DNA of 5,637 bases from Desulfobacterales bacterium C00003060 (GTDB taxonomy: Bacteria; Desulfobacterota; Desulfobacteria; Desulfobacterales; C00003060). Both the position numbers and the translations under genes were made by a program. The notes under the pieces were generated by a model, which worked only from the letters and a program-made list of their open reading frames with translations, was not told the DNA's origin and did no database searches. The stretch is taken from the NCBI GenBank assembly GCA_001751085.1, contig MAXP01000149.1:1-5637 (forward strand). Reading direction: 5' to 3'. Of the stretch, positions 1 through 5,284 are shown in pieces; positions within the stretch are counted from its first letter, which is position 1, and every line of letters starts with the position of its first letter.

Positions 1-54
1 ACATCTTACCCTGAGTTATTGAGAAGAGTCAATATGAAATACATGTGTGGTGTG
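1..54. other. Left edge downstream of the SNF2 gene
   Basis: Only 54 bases follow the SNF2 stop. They are AT-rich and show no clear terminator hairpin for the minus-strand transcript, so it may continue to the left of the window. Confidence 0.5.
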
Positions 55-3051
55 TTACGAAGAAACAGAAAGCATTTCAATCAATTCGTCTCTGGAGAAG
101 GTTTTCAGTAGACCGGGATCATTTTCTTGGACAACGCTTTCCATTAGGTTTCGCTTTTTATCAATTATGGCCGATATTTTCTCCTCCAGGGTTCCTTTGG
201 TCACCAGTTTGAAGACGTGGACACCGCGCTTTTGTCCAATTCTGTGAACCCTGTCCGTGGCCTGGTCCTCCTTGGCAGCATTCCACCAGCGATCATAATG
301 AATCACCACTGACGCAGCCACCAGGTCTATGCCCTGGCCTCCTGCCTTGAGACTTCCCACATAAAGTCGGCAATCCGGGTCATTGTTGAATCGGGAGATG
401 ATTTGACCTCTTTTCCGGCTTGCGCCGGTAAGGGTAACGAAATCCACATCGAGGGTCTTCAAGAAATTTTCAATTATCTTGATCATTCCCAGATACTGGC
501 TGTAAATAACTACCTTCTGACCACTGTCGAGGCTTTCAGAGACTAAGTCCTTAAAGAGTTCCCATTTGCCAGACTGGTACTGATCATAATCATCCACTTT
601 GCCCTGAATTAGAGCCGGATGGTTGCAGATCTGTTTGAGTAGGTTGAGCAGGGCAAAGATGTGGATGTAGGGAACAGGCTTGTCGTCTTTTTTTAGGACT
701 TCCAGCAGCCCTTGTCCCCTTGATGAAATGCAATCGCGATATAGCTTGATTTGATCGTCGCTGAGGCTGCAAGTCCGGATGTCTTCAATTTTTTCCGGCA
801 ATTCATCTAAAACCGTTCTTTTCATACGGCGTAGAGTAAAGGGAGATATCAGCCTGGCCAGCTCCTTTTGCATGATCCGGTCAGGATCTGCTCCGATGGG
901 TTTCACGTGTCTGGAGTTAAAGGCTTCATCGGTCCCGAGGTAGCCGGGAACAGTCAGGTCCAAAAGGGCCTTCAACTCTCCCACGTGGTTTTCTATGGGT
1001 GTTCCTGTGAGGCCCAGCATCATCTTTGCTTTGAGATTCCAGGCCGCTTGGTAGGTCAGGGTTTGAGGGTTCTTTAGGTGTTGGATTTCATCAAATACGA
1101 CCAGATGAAAGCCAACACGTTGCAACCGTTCAATGTCATTGCGGAGAATTCCGTATGAGGTCAACAGCACATCGTGATCTTCCAGGGTATGATCAAGGTC
1201 CCGCTGGCCTCCATGAAAGACCGCAGCCTTCAATCCAGGGGCATGATCGCAAATTTTGTCAATCCAGTGGCTAAGGACCGTGGTGGGACAAACAACTAGA
1301 AACGGCTCAGTGATCTTTTCATGCTCCCTCAGTGAGAGCATAAAGCCTATTGCTTGATGGGTTTTGCCCAGGCCCATGTCGTCACATAGAAGCCCCCCAA
1401 GGCCGTTCTCGTACAAGAAGCAAAGCCACTCCACCCCCAATTTCTGGTAATGCCTCAGGGTTGAAGCCAACCCCTTCAATGTCTGCAAGGATCGGGCAGG
1501 TTTCAACTCCAGGAGTCTCTTTATCTGCAAAGCCTGTTTGCCATCAGTGGCGACACTCACTGGCGCCGGACTTGTGGCCTTCAGACGAAACAAATCCATG
1601 CGGGAGAGTCTAATCTGGTTTGACTCGTTGGCGGGTTGTTTTTTGGTGAACCGGCTTAGAAGCGGGACCAGGCCATCGAAATCCGGGGATTCACAATCTA
1701 CCCAACCGTTGCGGATAGAGACGAAGCGTTGACCATCCTCTTTGGCGCGAAGAATTTTTGCCAGGGAGATGGCGCTGTTTCCAAATCCGTAGTTCAAAGA
1801 AAGCCAGCACCAATCTCGGTCTATGGCCGTGGGGGTAATTTCCACGTGGTCATATTGTCTGAAAATCTGAAGGACGTTTACTGCCGGATCCACAATGTGA
1901 GGCCCATGCTGAAGTTCATTCCCGAACTCCTGCAAGAAAGTGGGGACCCGGGATTTTTTTAGAACCATTTTGACCGGGGCTTTGAACCGGCGTTCCATTT
2001 TGCCTGGTGGTTCAAGCTCGGCCAGGATGCCCAGTTCCTTGATGTAGACTAAGTCTCCGTATTGGAAATGTTCCAGGCCCTCTCTCTCAAAAAGCTTGGT
2101 TTTACCACCCTCCTGTAGGACCTGAATAAAGGGCCGGAGTTCCAGATCCAGCTCTGTGTTTGCGGTCACCTTGAAAAGCGATTTGAGTGGAATAGGGTGA
2201 ATACTCAGACCGTACTGGTTTGGGAGAAAGTCCCTAAAGGCGAGCAGCAGCCTTTTCACCTTCTTGGAAGGTATCACCATGCGAAAGACATCGTCCTGCT
2301 TGGGAGACCTGCAAGATACGGTAAATGCCCCGGATGACTCTTCAACGGCAGGGTGAAATGTGTAAGCGTCTCCAAATTCCCGATAGCAGTGGTAAGCTGT
2401 CCTGTACCAGGGACTTTGTTCCAAAATCTGCCTGTTAGTCTTAAAACCTTTTTCAAGCATGTAGCGCTCGTCATCTGAGAGGGTGAGCTTTGCGAGCTTT
2501 TCGAGGAGGGCGCCCCTGTGTGGAACACCATTTTTACCAGAAACCTGACCAAAGCGCCCTGCGAAGCGAAGCGCGTCAGGCCCTTGCGAAAAATATCGAA
2601 GCACCTCTTTTCCCCTGGGGCCAAACAACACAAGGAGCCTCTTGCCATCCTGATGAACTGACCGCAGCGTACACGATTGAACCGTGTCGTGGGAGTCATC
2701 GGCCAAGATGGTGGCGATGCGATACCAGATGCTGGCCCTGAAGGCTTCTTGAGGGGAGTGTACACCTAAATTTTTCAGAAAAGTCTTATAAAGACCAGAC
2801 AGTCTTAGAATGTGGGGGCAGGTCCGTTTTCTGGAAGTGGAACACGAGCAGAATCTTGTCTCTGGTTCCCCGTGACCGGTTTTCAGAAAAAAGGCTATAC
2901 CAGGCAGATTGTCTTTTGGGTCAGGCACCAGGGCCATTCCATGCCTGTGAAATTCCACCTGGTGGAGCTCTTCTGCAAAAGTTTGTGCCTGCTTCTTGTG
3001 TGCGGCTTTTCGTGTTCGTTTTTGGTCAGTTTTCTTTTTGAGTCGTGCCAT
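55..3051 (-). CDS. SWIM zinc-finger SNF2-family helicase-like ATPase
   Basis: Encodes a 998-residue Swi2/Snf2-type ATPase, expected to translocate on double-stranded DNA using ATP in the cytoplasm. Near the N-terminus a SWIM motif is visible (C68, C70, C78, H80), following a lysine/arginine-rich start that may contact nucleic acid. Residues about 100-520 are a long region in which I recognise no catalytic motif. The ATPase follows: a Q-motif-like RHYQ at 533-536, Walker A DDMGLGKT at 557-564, motif Ia around 586-596, motif II DEIQ at 654-657 (families usually show DEAH or DEAQ), motif III LTGTPIEN at 681-688, the SNF2-typical QICNHP at 807-812, motif V GGQGIDL at 904-910, and motif VI with R934 and R937 at 929-940. 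All core motifs are present, so the enzyme looks active. The ATG at 3051 is the only reasonable start: an in-frame stop lies upstream with no other ATG between. It has no clear Shine-Dalgarno, but a short PIN-like frame ends 22 bases before it, so translational coupling is possible. Cellular role is unknown; bacterial SWIM-SNF2 proteins are often placed in defence or repair contexts. Confidence 0.96.
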   Translation of the reverse strand: MARLKKKTDQKRTRKAAHKKQAQTFAEELHQVEFHRHGMALVPDPKDNLPGIAFFLKTGHGEPETRFCSCSTSRKRTCPHILRLSGLYKTFLKNLGVHSPQEAFRASIWYRIATILADDSHDTVQSCTLRSVHQDGKRLLVLFGPRGKEVLRYFSQGPDALRFAGRFGQVSGKNGVPHRGALLEKLAKLTLSDDERYMLEKGFKTNRQILEQSPWYRTAYHCYREFGDAYTFHPAVEESSGAFTVSCRSPKQDDVFRMVIPSKKVKRLLLAFRDFLPNQYGLSIHPIPLKSLFKVTANTELDLELRPFIQVLQEGGKTKLFEREGLEHFQYGDLVYIKELGILAELEPPGKMERRFKAPVKMVLKKSRVPTFLQEFGNELQHGPHIVDPAVNVLQIFRQYDHVEITPTAIDRDWCWLSLNYGFGNSAISLAKILRAKEDGQRFVSIRNGWVDCESPDFDGLVPLLSRFTKKQPANESNQIRLSRMDLFRLKATSPAPVSVATDGKQALQIKRLLELKPARSLQTLKGLASTLRHYQKLGVEWLCFLYENGLGGLLCDDMGLGKTHQAIGFMLSLREHEKITEPFLVVCPTTVLSHWIDKICDHAPGLKAAVFHGGQRDLDHTLEDHDVLLTSYGILRNDIERLQRVGFHLVVFDEIQHLKNPQTLTYQAAWNLKAKMMLGLTGTPIENHVGELKALLDLTVPGYLGTDEAFNSRHVKPIGADPDRIMQKELARLISPFTLRRMKRTVLDELPEKIEDIRTCSLSDDQIKLYRDCISSRGQGLLEVLKKDDKPVPYIHIFALLNLLKQICNHPALIQGKVDDYDQYQSGKWELFKDLVSESLDSGQKVVIYSQYLGMIKIIENFLKTLDVDFVTLTGASRKRGQIISRFNNDPDCRLYVGSLKAGGQGIDLVAASVVIHYDRWWNAAKEDQATDRVHRIGQKRGVHVFKLVTKGTLEEKISAIIDKKRNLMESVVQENDPGLLKTFSRDELIEMLSVSS

Positions 3052-3073
3052 CGTAACATTTGTGCATGGGATA

Positions 3074-3352
3074 TTATCGGGGTGTCTTTCCTTTTGACGA
3101 CAACCTCACACGTTTTCCGGCATGCCACTCGGCAGCGCGATCATCATAGGGAAGAATCAACATGTTCTGTCGCACCACGTCGTTGAGGAATGATTCAATT
3201 CTGCCAGCGGACGAATCTCGAAGACCTTTAAAATCGGAGTCGGTAATTTGCACCGATCTATCCTGCATGACTTGCCTGAATGTCACTAGGGCATTCCAAA
3301 ACCCTCTGCTTTTCTGATCCATCAGTTCGTATTCATGAACAGACAACAGCAC
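3074..3352 (-). pseudogene. VapC-type PIN-domain toxin fragment
   Basis: A 92-codon frame starting at GTG. From about residue 51 onward (RIESFLNDVV, LILPYDDRAAEWHA, LSSKGKTP) it reads like the middle of a VapC-family PIN-domain ribonuclease, where a segment of this kind precedes the conserved acidic stretch and the TNN-like C-terminus. In intact relatives the KGKTP segment continues into a P-F-x-D-G-Q-I-type motif; here it ends KGKTPR and stop. The first catalytic aspartate of a PIN domain (an LDTN-like N-terminus) is also not found upstream. The first ~45 residues do not obviously belong to a PIN domain and may come from another gene. As it lacks both ends of the active site it is very unlikely to be an RNase. 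It lies 22 bases upstream of the SNF2 gene on the same strand, behind a plausible promoter and ribosome binding site. It could instead be a small leader frame for the SNF2 gene. PIN assignment rests on recalled family patterns. Confidence 0.5.
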
Positions 3353-3363
3353 CGCAACCGGTT

Positions 3364-3374
3364 CTCCTCTCCTT
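3364..3374 (-). promoter_or_regulatory. Purine-rich ribosome binding site ahead of the PIN-like fragment
   Basis: On the minus strand this reads AAGGAGAGGAG, a very strong Shine-Dalgarno match. The nearest in-frame start for the PIN-like frame is the GTG at 3352, 11 bases downstream of its edge. An ATG immediately before it (first base 3378) opens only a 14-codon frame. The site therefore most likely served the PIN-like frame or an ancestor of it. Confidence 0.45.
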
Positions 3375-3387
3375 CATATAATTTCAT

Positions 3388-3416
3388 ATTATAGCCATCT
3401 TTATAGCCATAATCAA
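3388..3416 (-). promoter_or_regulatory. Sigma70-like promoter reading toward PIN fragment and SNF2 gene
   Basis: On the minus strand, TTGATT (3411-3416) and TATAAT (3388-3393) are separated by exactly 17 bases; the -10 matches consensus at 6 of 6 and the -35 at 4 of 6. Transcription would begin near 3381, just before the AAGGAGAGGAG ribosome binding site, giving a very short leader. The spacer and -10 consist of a 10-base unit ATGGCTATAA repeated with a 12-base period (plus-strand 3389-3398 and 3401-3410). A second TATAAT (3436-3441, minus) lies upstream but lacks a good -35. Inferred from sequence only. Confidence 0.5.
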
Positions 3417-3548
3417 GAAAAACCGGCCTGCTTCCATTATAGTCTGTGTGTGTGTCCGTGCTTACTGCGCCTGTCCCGTAGAGTCTATCGTGCTGGGGTA
3501 AATATTGAAGCACTTTACCGGGGTAGGTCTGTCGATGTGGGTCTGTGG

Positions 3549-3821
3549 CTATATAGAATCCTTTAGGGTCTTTCCGGGCTTGAACCTAACAGCATTGCGG
3601 GCCTTAATCTTGATTTCTTCACCTGTGGCAGGGTTTCGGCCCTTTCTGGCCTTACGCCGGACCTTGGAAAAGGTGCCAAAACCAACCAGCGTGATTTTCC
3701 CATCCTTCTTCTTCAGAGCTTTGGTAACGCTGTCAACAAACGAGTCCAGGGCCTTGCCGGCACCAGCGTTTGAGATCCCCGCATCCGTTGCCATCTTTTC
3801 AATCAGTTCTGCTTTTGTCAT
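3549..3821 (-). CDS. hup: HU-family nucleoid DNA-binding protein
   Basis: Encodes a complete 90-residue HU/IHF-type protein, the standard length. HU dimers bind and bend DNA with little sequence preference and help organise the nucleoid. The N-terminal helical part begins MTKAELIEKM; residues 47-52 GFGTFS and 61-70 GRNPATGEEI form the signature at the base and tip of the DNA-binding beta arm, with P64 the proline expected to intercalate; RFKPGKTLKDSI is the usual C-terminal end. The arm is very basic (KVRRKARKGR). The start at 3821 is chosen over an in-frame ATG at 3854, because AGGAGG lies 8 bases before it (3830-3835) and the family begins with this MTK/MNK-like N-terminus. No convincing promoter was found upstream, though a long inverted repeat lies about 100 bases ahead. 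It is separated by about 200 bases from the PIN/SNF2 unit on the same strand. HU paralogues vary, so whether this is the housekeeping copy is unknown. Confidence 0.97.
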   Translation of the reverse strand: MTKAELIEKMATDAGISNAGAGKALDSFVDSVTKALKKKDGKITLVGFGTFSKVRRKARKGRNPATGEEIKIKARNAVRFKPGKTLKDSI

Positions 3822-3829
3822 TTCGCTTT

Positions 3830-3835
3830 CCTCCT
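3830..3835 (-). promoter_or_regulatory. Shine-Dalgarno that fixes the HU start
   Basis: A perfect AGGAGG on the minus strand lies 8 bases upstream of the ATG at 3821. It falls inside the 11-codon N-terminal extension that a start at 3854 would give, which argues that the extension is not translated. Confidence 0.9.
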
Positions 3836-3916
3836 TTGGTATGGGTTGGGCCAACTACCACTGTTGAGAATTGATCCTGAATGGGTCTGGAACTATCACA
3901 GAGCCAGAGAGCCCTC

Positions 3917-3987
3917 TTGAGCTGAATTCTTGACCCCAGGGGAATAGGCTGCGCATTCCACAGGGCGGTGAGGGGAATTCAGCTTAA
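3917..3987. repeat. Long inverted repeat, possible cruciform or hairpin
   Basis: TTGAGCTGAATTC (3917-3929) faces GAATTCAGCTTAA (3975-3987): 13 pairs, of which 12 are Watson-Crick and one is G-T, with a perfect 10-bp core. The 45-base interval contains a smaller inverted repeat, GGAAT (3941-3945) with ATTCC (3955-3959), so the whole could fold as a two-level stem. It lies upstream of HU on the minus strand and directly before a terminator-like hairpin. It may be a regulatory operator, a small dispersed repeat, or a recombination scar. Confidence 0.6.
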
Positions 3988-3990
3988 ACT

Positions 3991-4019
3991 GCCATCCCGC
4001 TGTCGGGGGGGGCGTTTTT
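3991..4019 (+). terminator. Orphan rho-independent terminator-like hairpin
   Basis: On the plus strand, CCCG (3996-3999) and CGGG pair around the loop CTGT, extended outward by GCC (3991-3993) with GGC across a small internal mismatch, and followed by GTTTTTC. The right arm contains eight consecutive G. This is a reasonable intrinsic terminator shape, but no plus-strand gene lies upstream to be terminated; the region to the left is coded on the other strand. It may belong to a gene that has been lost. Confidence 0.4.
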
Positions 4020-4174
4020 CCGGCACAAAGGCTGATGTTCCTACCTTTTTTATCATGGGAAAGAGGCCATTACAACTCGGAATTGCCCGTGTTTCACTTT
4101 GGACTTCGGATTCTGGCTCCTAATCCCGCATTTCGCAATCCAAAACCGGCATGACCTTATCTGTCACAACGATG

Positions 4175-4183
4175 TGTTATAAT
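4175..4183 (+). promoter_or_regulatory. Extended -10 promoter ahead of the WYL fragment
   Basis: TGTTATAAT contains a perfect TATAAT (4178-4183) preceded by the TGn extension, which can support sigma70 transcription without a good -35; no convincing -35 is present. Transcription would start near 4190 and run about 115 bases to the WYL-type ATG, possibly continuing into the PLD and zeta-like genes. Confidence 0.45.
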
Positions 4184-4190
4184 ACAGATT

Positions 4191-4209
4191 AAGTCCGGGC
4201 TTTGGACTT
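4191..4209 (+). promoter_or_regulatory. Small dyad at the expected transcription start, possible operator
   Basis: AAGTCC (4191-4196) and GGACTT (4204-4209) form a 6-bp inverted repeat with a 7-base spacer, placed right after the extended -10. The right half lies within CTTTGGACTT (4200-4209), which also occurs at 4097-4106. Position suggests a repressor site, for instance for the WYL-type regulator encoded downstream, but this is inference. Confidence 0.3.
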
Positions 4210-4291
4210 TACTTTGGTACTTGTTCCTGATAAAAAATCGGGTTAAATCAATAAGAAACATGGCAACATAGTCCTTCACCCAAAACTGCTG

Positions 4292-4300
4292 AAAGGGAGG
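4292..4300 (+). promoter_or_regulatory. Ribosome binding site of the WYL-type fragment
   Basis: AAAGGGAGG ends 4 bases before the ATG at 4305. This good match supports 4305 as the original start of the regulator even though the frame is now short. Confidence 0.6.
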
Positions 4301-4304
4301 CAGC

Positions 4305-4406
4305 ATGCGGGGTTATCAGTTAACCAGCCAATGGCGAATTTTGCGGGCCATCGAGTCCCTAAAGCATGGTGCCGCTGTGGTTGAACTTGCAGCAGAAGAA
4401 GGCTGA
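4305..4406 (+). pseudogene. N-terminal fragment of a WYL-type helix-turn-helix regulator
   Basis: A 33-codon frame starting MRGYQLTSQWRILRAIES and ending AVVELAAEEG before a TGA. This is the typical opening of the DeoR-like helix-turn-helix found at the N-terminus of WYL-domain transcriptional regulators, in which the first helices are followed by a recognition helix of the type SxRTIYRDLEAL. Here the stop falls before that helix, and I could not find its continuation in any of the three frames up to 4533, so this is not a single frameshift but a loss of everything downstream. The gene keeps its own ribosome binding site and an extended -10 promoter, so the start is original. Family regulators are about 300 residues or more and often control defence operons, commonly beside large helicase genes such as the one whose remnant begins at 4534. 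The product here would be too short to bind DNA normally. Recognition rests on memory of the family pattern. Confidence 0.72.
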
Positions 4407-4533
4407 CACAAACTTGGAACACCAAACTCCAAACCCGATACCGGTCGAATGATCGTCATAGAACCAGACATTGTTCTTTGCGCGACGAAAAGGATTATCT
4501 AAGGCCCATCAAACGAACTGAAAGGATCACTTA
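4407..4533 (+). other. Short spacer between WYL fragment and PLD gene
   Basis: No gene is supported. One frame is open from the end of the WYL fragment and stops at a TAA (4532-4534) that overlaps the PLD ATG as TAATG, an arrangement typical of translational coupling, but its sequence (TQTWNTKLQT and onward) is not recognisable. It may be the tail of a deleted gene. The PLD gene has its own ribosome binding site AAAGGA (4521-4526), 7 bases before the ATG. Confidence 0.4.
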
Positions 4534-5259
4534 ATGCCACGCATCTTCGACAACATTGAAACACAACTCCTTCCTGCCTTACAAGAAACCCTTGAAGTGG
4601 CCGACCATGCTGATTTTTGTGTAGGGTATTTCAATCTGCGCGGCTGGAAACAACTCGATTCATACACAGAAAAATGGTCCGGAGGGGAAGGCCAATGTTG
4701 TCGTCTGCTTGTGGGAATGCATAGGCTACCTCAGGATGAATTGCGGCAAGCCATGAGGCTTTCTATGCGTGATAGCGACATGGATAACCAGACCGCCCTG
4801 CGCCTTAAGAAACGATTGGCAGAGGAATTCCGTGAGCAGTTGACTGTCGGCATACCCACCAATGAGGATGAAAGAGGGCTCCGCTGGCTTGCCGCTCAGA
4901 TCAAAGCAACAAAGGTTATTGTGAAACTGTTCCTACGCCATCCATTGCATGCAAAGCTTTATTTTCTCTATCGGCCCGACCCTATCAATCCAGCCGTAGG
5001 ATATCTTGGCAGCAGCAACCTGACCTTTGCAGGTCTTTCCAAACAGGGCGAATTGAATGTGGACGTGCTTGATCATGATGCCTGCAGGAAGCTGGCCAAA
5101 TGGTTTGAAGATCGCTGGAATGATCACTGGTGTATCGATATCTCAAACGAGCTGGTTCAGATTATTGGGGAAAGCTGGGCGCGTGAAGAGCCAATCCCTC
5201 CTTATCATATGGGATTGCCAGCATATTTGAAGGATAATGAAGTTTATGGACTCTGTTGA
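4534..5259 (+). CDS. PLD-like nuclease module, N-terminal part of a truncated PLD-helicase
   Basis: Encodes 241 residues with a phospholipase D-like domain of the kind found at the front of very large PLD-SNF2/DEAD helicases of defence islands. Visible marks are DFCVGYFNLRGW (27-38), the HxK pair H139 and K141, the strand and turn GSSNLT (159-164), and E173/N175 in GELNV. The aspartate of a classic HKD motif (K-x4-D) is absent; a tyrosine stands at residue 146, as I recall for this subfamily. Residues 1 to about 225, to the motif REEPIPPYH, follow the recalled family pattern; in relatives this continues (YLIYLKMAYHL-like) into the ATPase. Here the sequence switches to an unrelated tail, MGLPAYLKDNEVYGLC, and stops, so the helicase is missing. 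The start at 4534 has AAAGGA 7 bases upstream. One HKD half-site is visible, so activity would need dimerisation. It could be a functional stand-alone domain or, more likely, a remnant. Confidence 0.8.
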   Translation: MPRIFDNIETQLLPALQETLEVADHADFCVGYFNLRGWKQLDSYTEKWSGGEGQCCRLLVGMHRLPQDELRQAMRLSMRDSDMDNQTALRLKKRLAEEFREQLTVGIPTNEDERGLRWLAAQIKATKVIVKLFLRHPLHAKLYFLYRPDPINPAVGYLGSSNLTFAGLSKQGELNVDVLDHDACRKLAKWFEDRWNDHWCIDISNELVQIIGESWAREEPIPPYHMGLPAYLKDNEVYGLC

Positions 5260-5281
5260 TTCTGTCAAATCCGGTAATTGA
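5237..5281 (+). other. Possible tail of a lost antitoxin frame
   Basis: A 14-codon frame, MKFMDSVDSVKSGN, ends three bases before the zeta-like start (TGA-TCT-ATG), the tight spacing expected between an antitoxin and its toxin. It overlaps the out-of-frame tail of the PLD fragment. It may be the last codons of an antitoxin whose beginning was removed when the PLD gene was joined here, or chance. I cannot identify an antitoxin family. Confidence 0.2.
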
Positions 5282-5284
5282 TCT

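Larger units (their letters stand above)
3322..3576 (-). other. Protein-like open frame of unknown origin between HU and the PIN fragment
   Basis: One minus-strand frame stays open from inside the HU 3' end through to a stop at 3322. Its part after the HU stop reads like real protein (for example QTYPGKVLQYLPQHDRLYGT and later RPVFLDYGYKDGYNMKLYEG), rich in Tyr, Asp and Gly. I do not recognise the family. There is no usable start with a ribosome binding site: the first start-like codon is a GTG at 3513 with none. It overlaps the promoter and ribosome binding site assigned to the PIN-like fragment, and its last codons (a Cys-rich end) overlap the beginning of that fragment in another frame. 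It may be the remnant of a gene tail, or a chance open frame. Low confidence. Confidence 0.2.
3822..4304. other. Divergent intergenic region without a convincing gene
   Basis: About 480 bases separate the minus-strand block (HU, PIN fragment, SNF2) from the plus-strand block (WYL fragment, PLD, zeta). It holds a 13-bp inverted repeat pair (3917-3987), a terminator-like hairpin (3991-4019), a run of eight G, a plus-strand extended -10 promoter near 4175 and a short dyad at 4191-4209, each listed separately. A 25-codon minus-strand frame (3979-4056, beginning MIKKVGTSAF) is present but too short, and without a ribosome binding site I trust, to be called. I saw no tRNA, CRISPR or insertion-sequence end here. 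Confidence 0.7.

Noticed and set aside
2274..2765. 163-codon minus-strand frame
   Set aside because: It lies wholly inside the SNF2 gene in another frame and its translation resembles no protein; a shadow of the real gene.
2812..3186. 124-codon plus-strand frame over the SNF2 start
   Set aside because: Antisense to the SNF2 N-terminus and PIN-like fragment, with no ribosome binding site or recognisable motif.
3442..3456. Short TG dinucleotide run as a phase-variable repeat
   Set aside because: Only about five units, outside any confident gene, so too short to support slippage control.
3497..3519. GGTAAA/TTTACC hairpin as the HU terminator
   Set aside because: Six pairs around an 11-base loop with no T-run after it on the minus strand; too weak to call.
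3549..3854. HU with an 11-residue N-terminal extension
   Set aside because: The AGGAGG site lies inside the extension and 8 bases before the internal ATG at 3821, which also gives the family's standard 90-residue length.
3505..3867. 120-codon plus-strand frame over HU
   Set aside because: Antisense to the well-supported HU gene; the open frame follows from HU codon usage.
3979..4056. 25-codon minus-strand frame beginning MIKKVGTSAF
   Set aside because: Short, runs through the terminator-like hairpin and the G-run, and has no convincing ribosome binding site or known family.
4933..5127. 64-codon minus-strand frame
   Set aside because: Antisense to the PLD-like gene with no ribosome binding site or recognisable motif.
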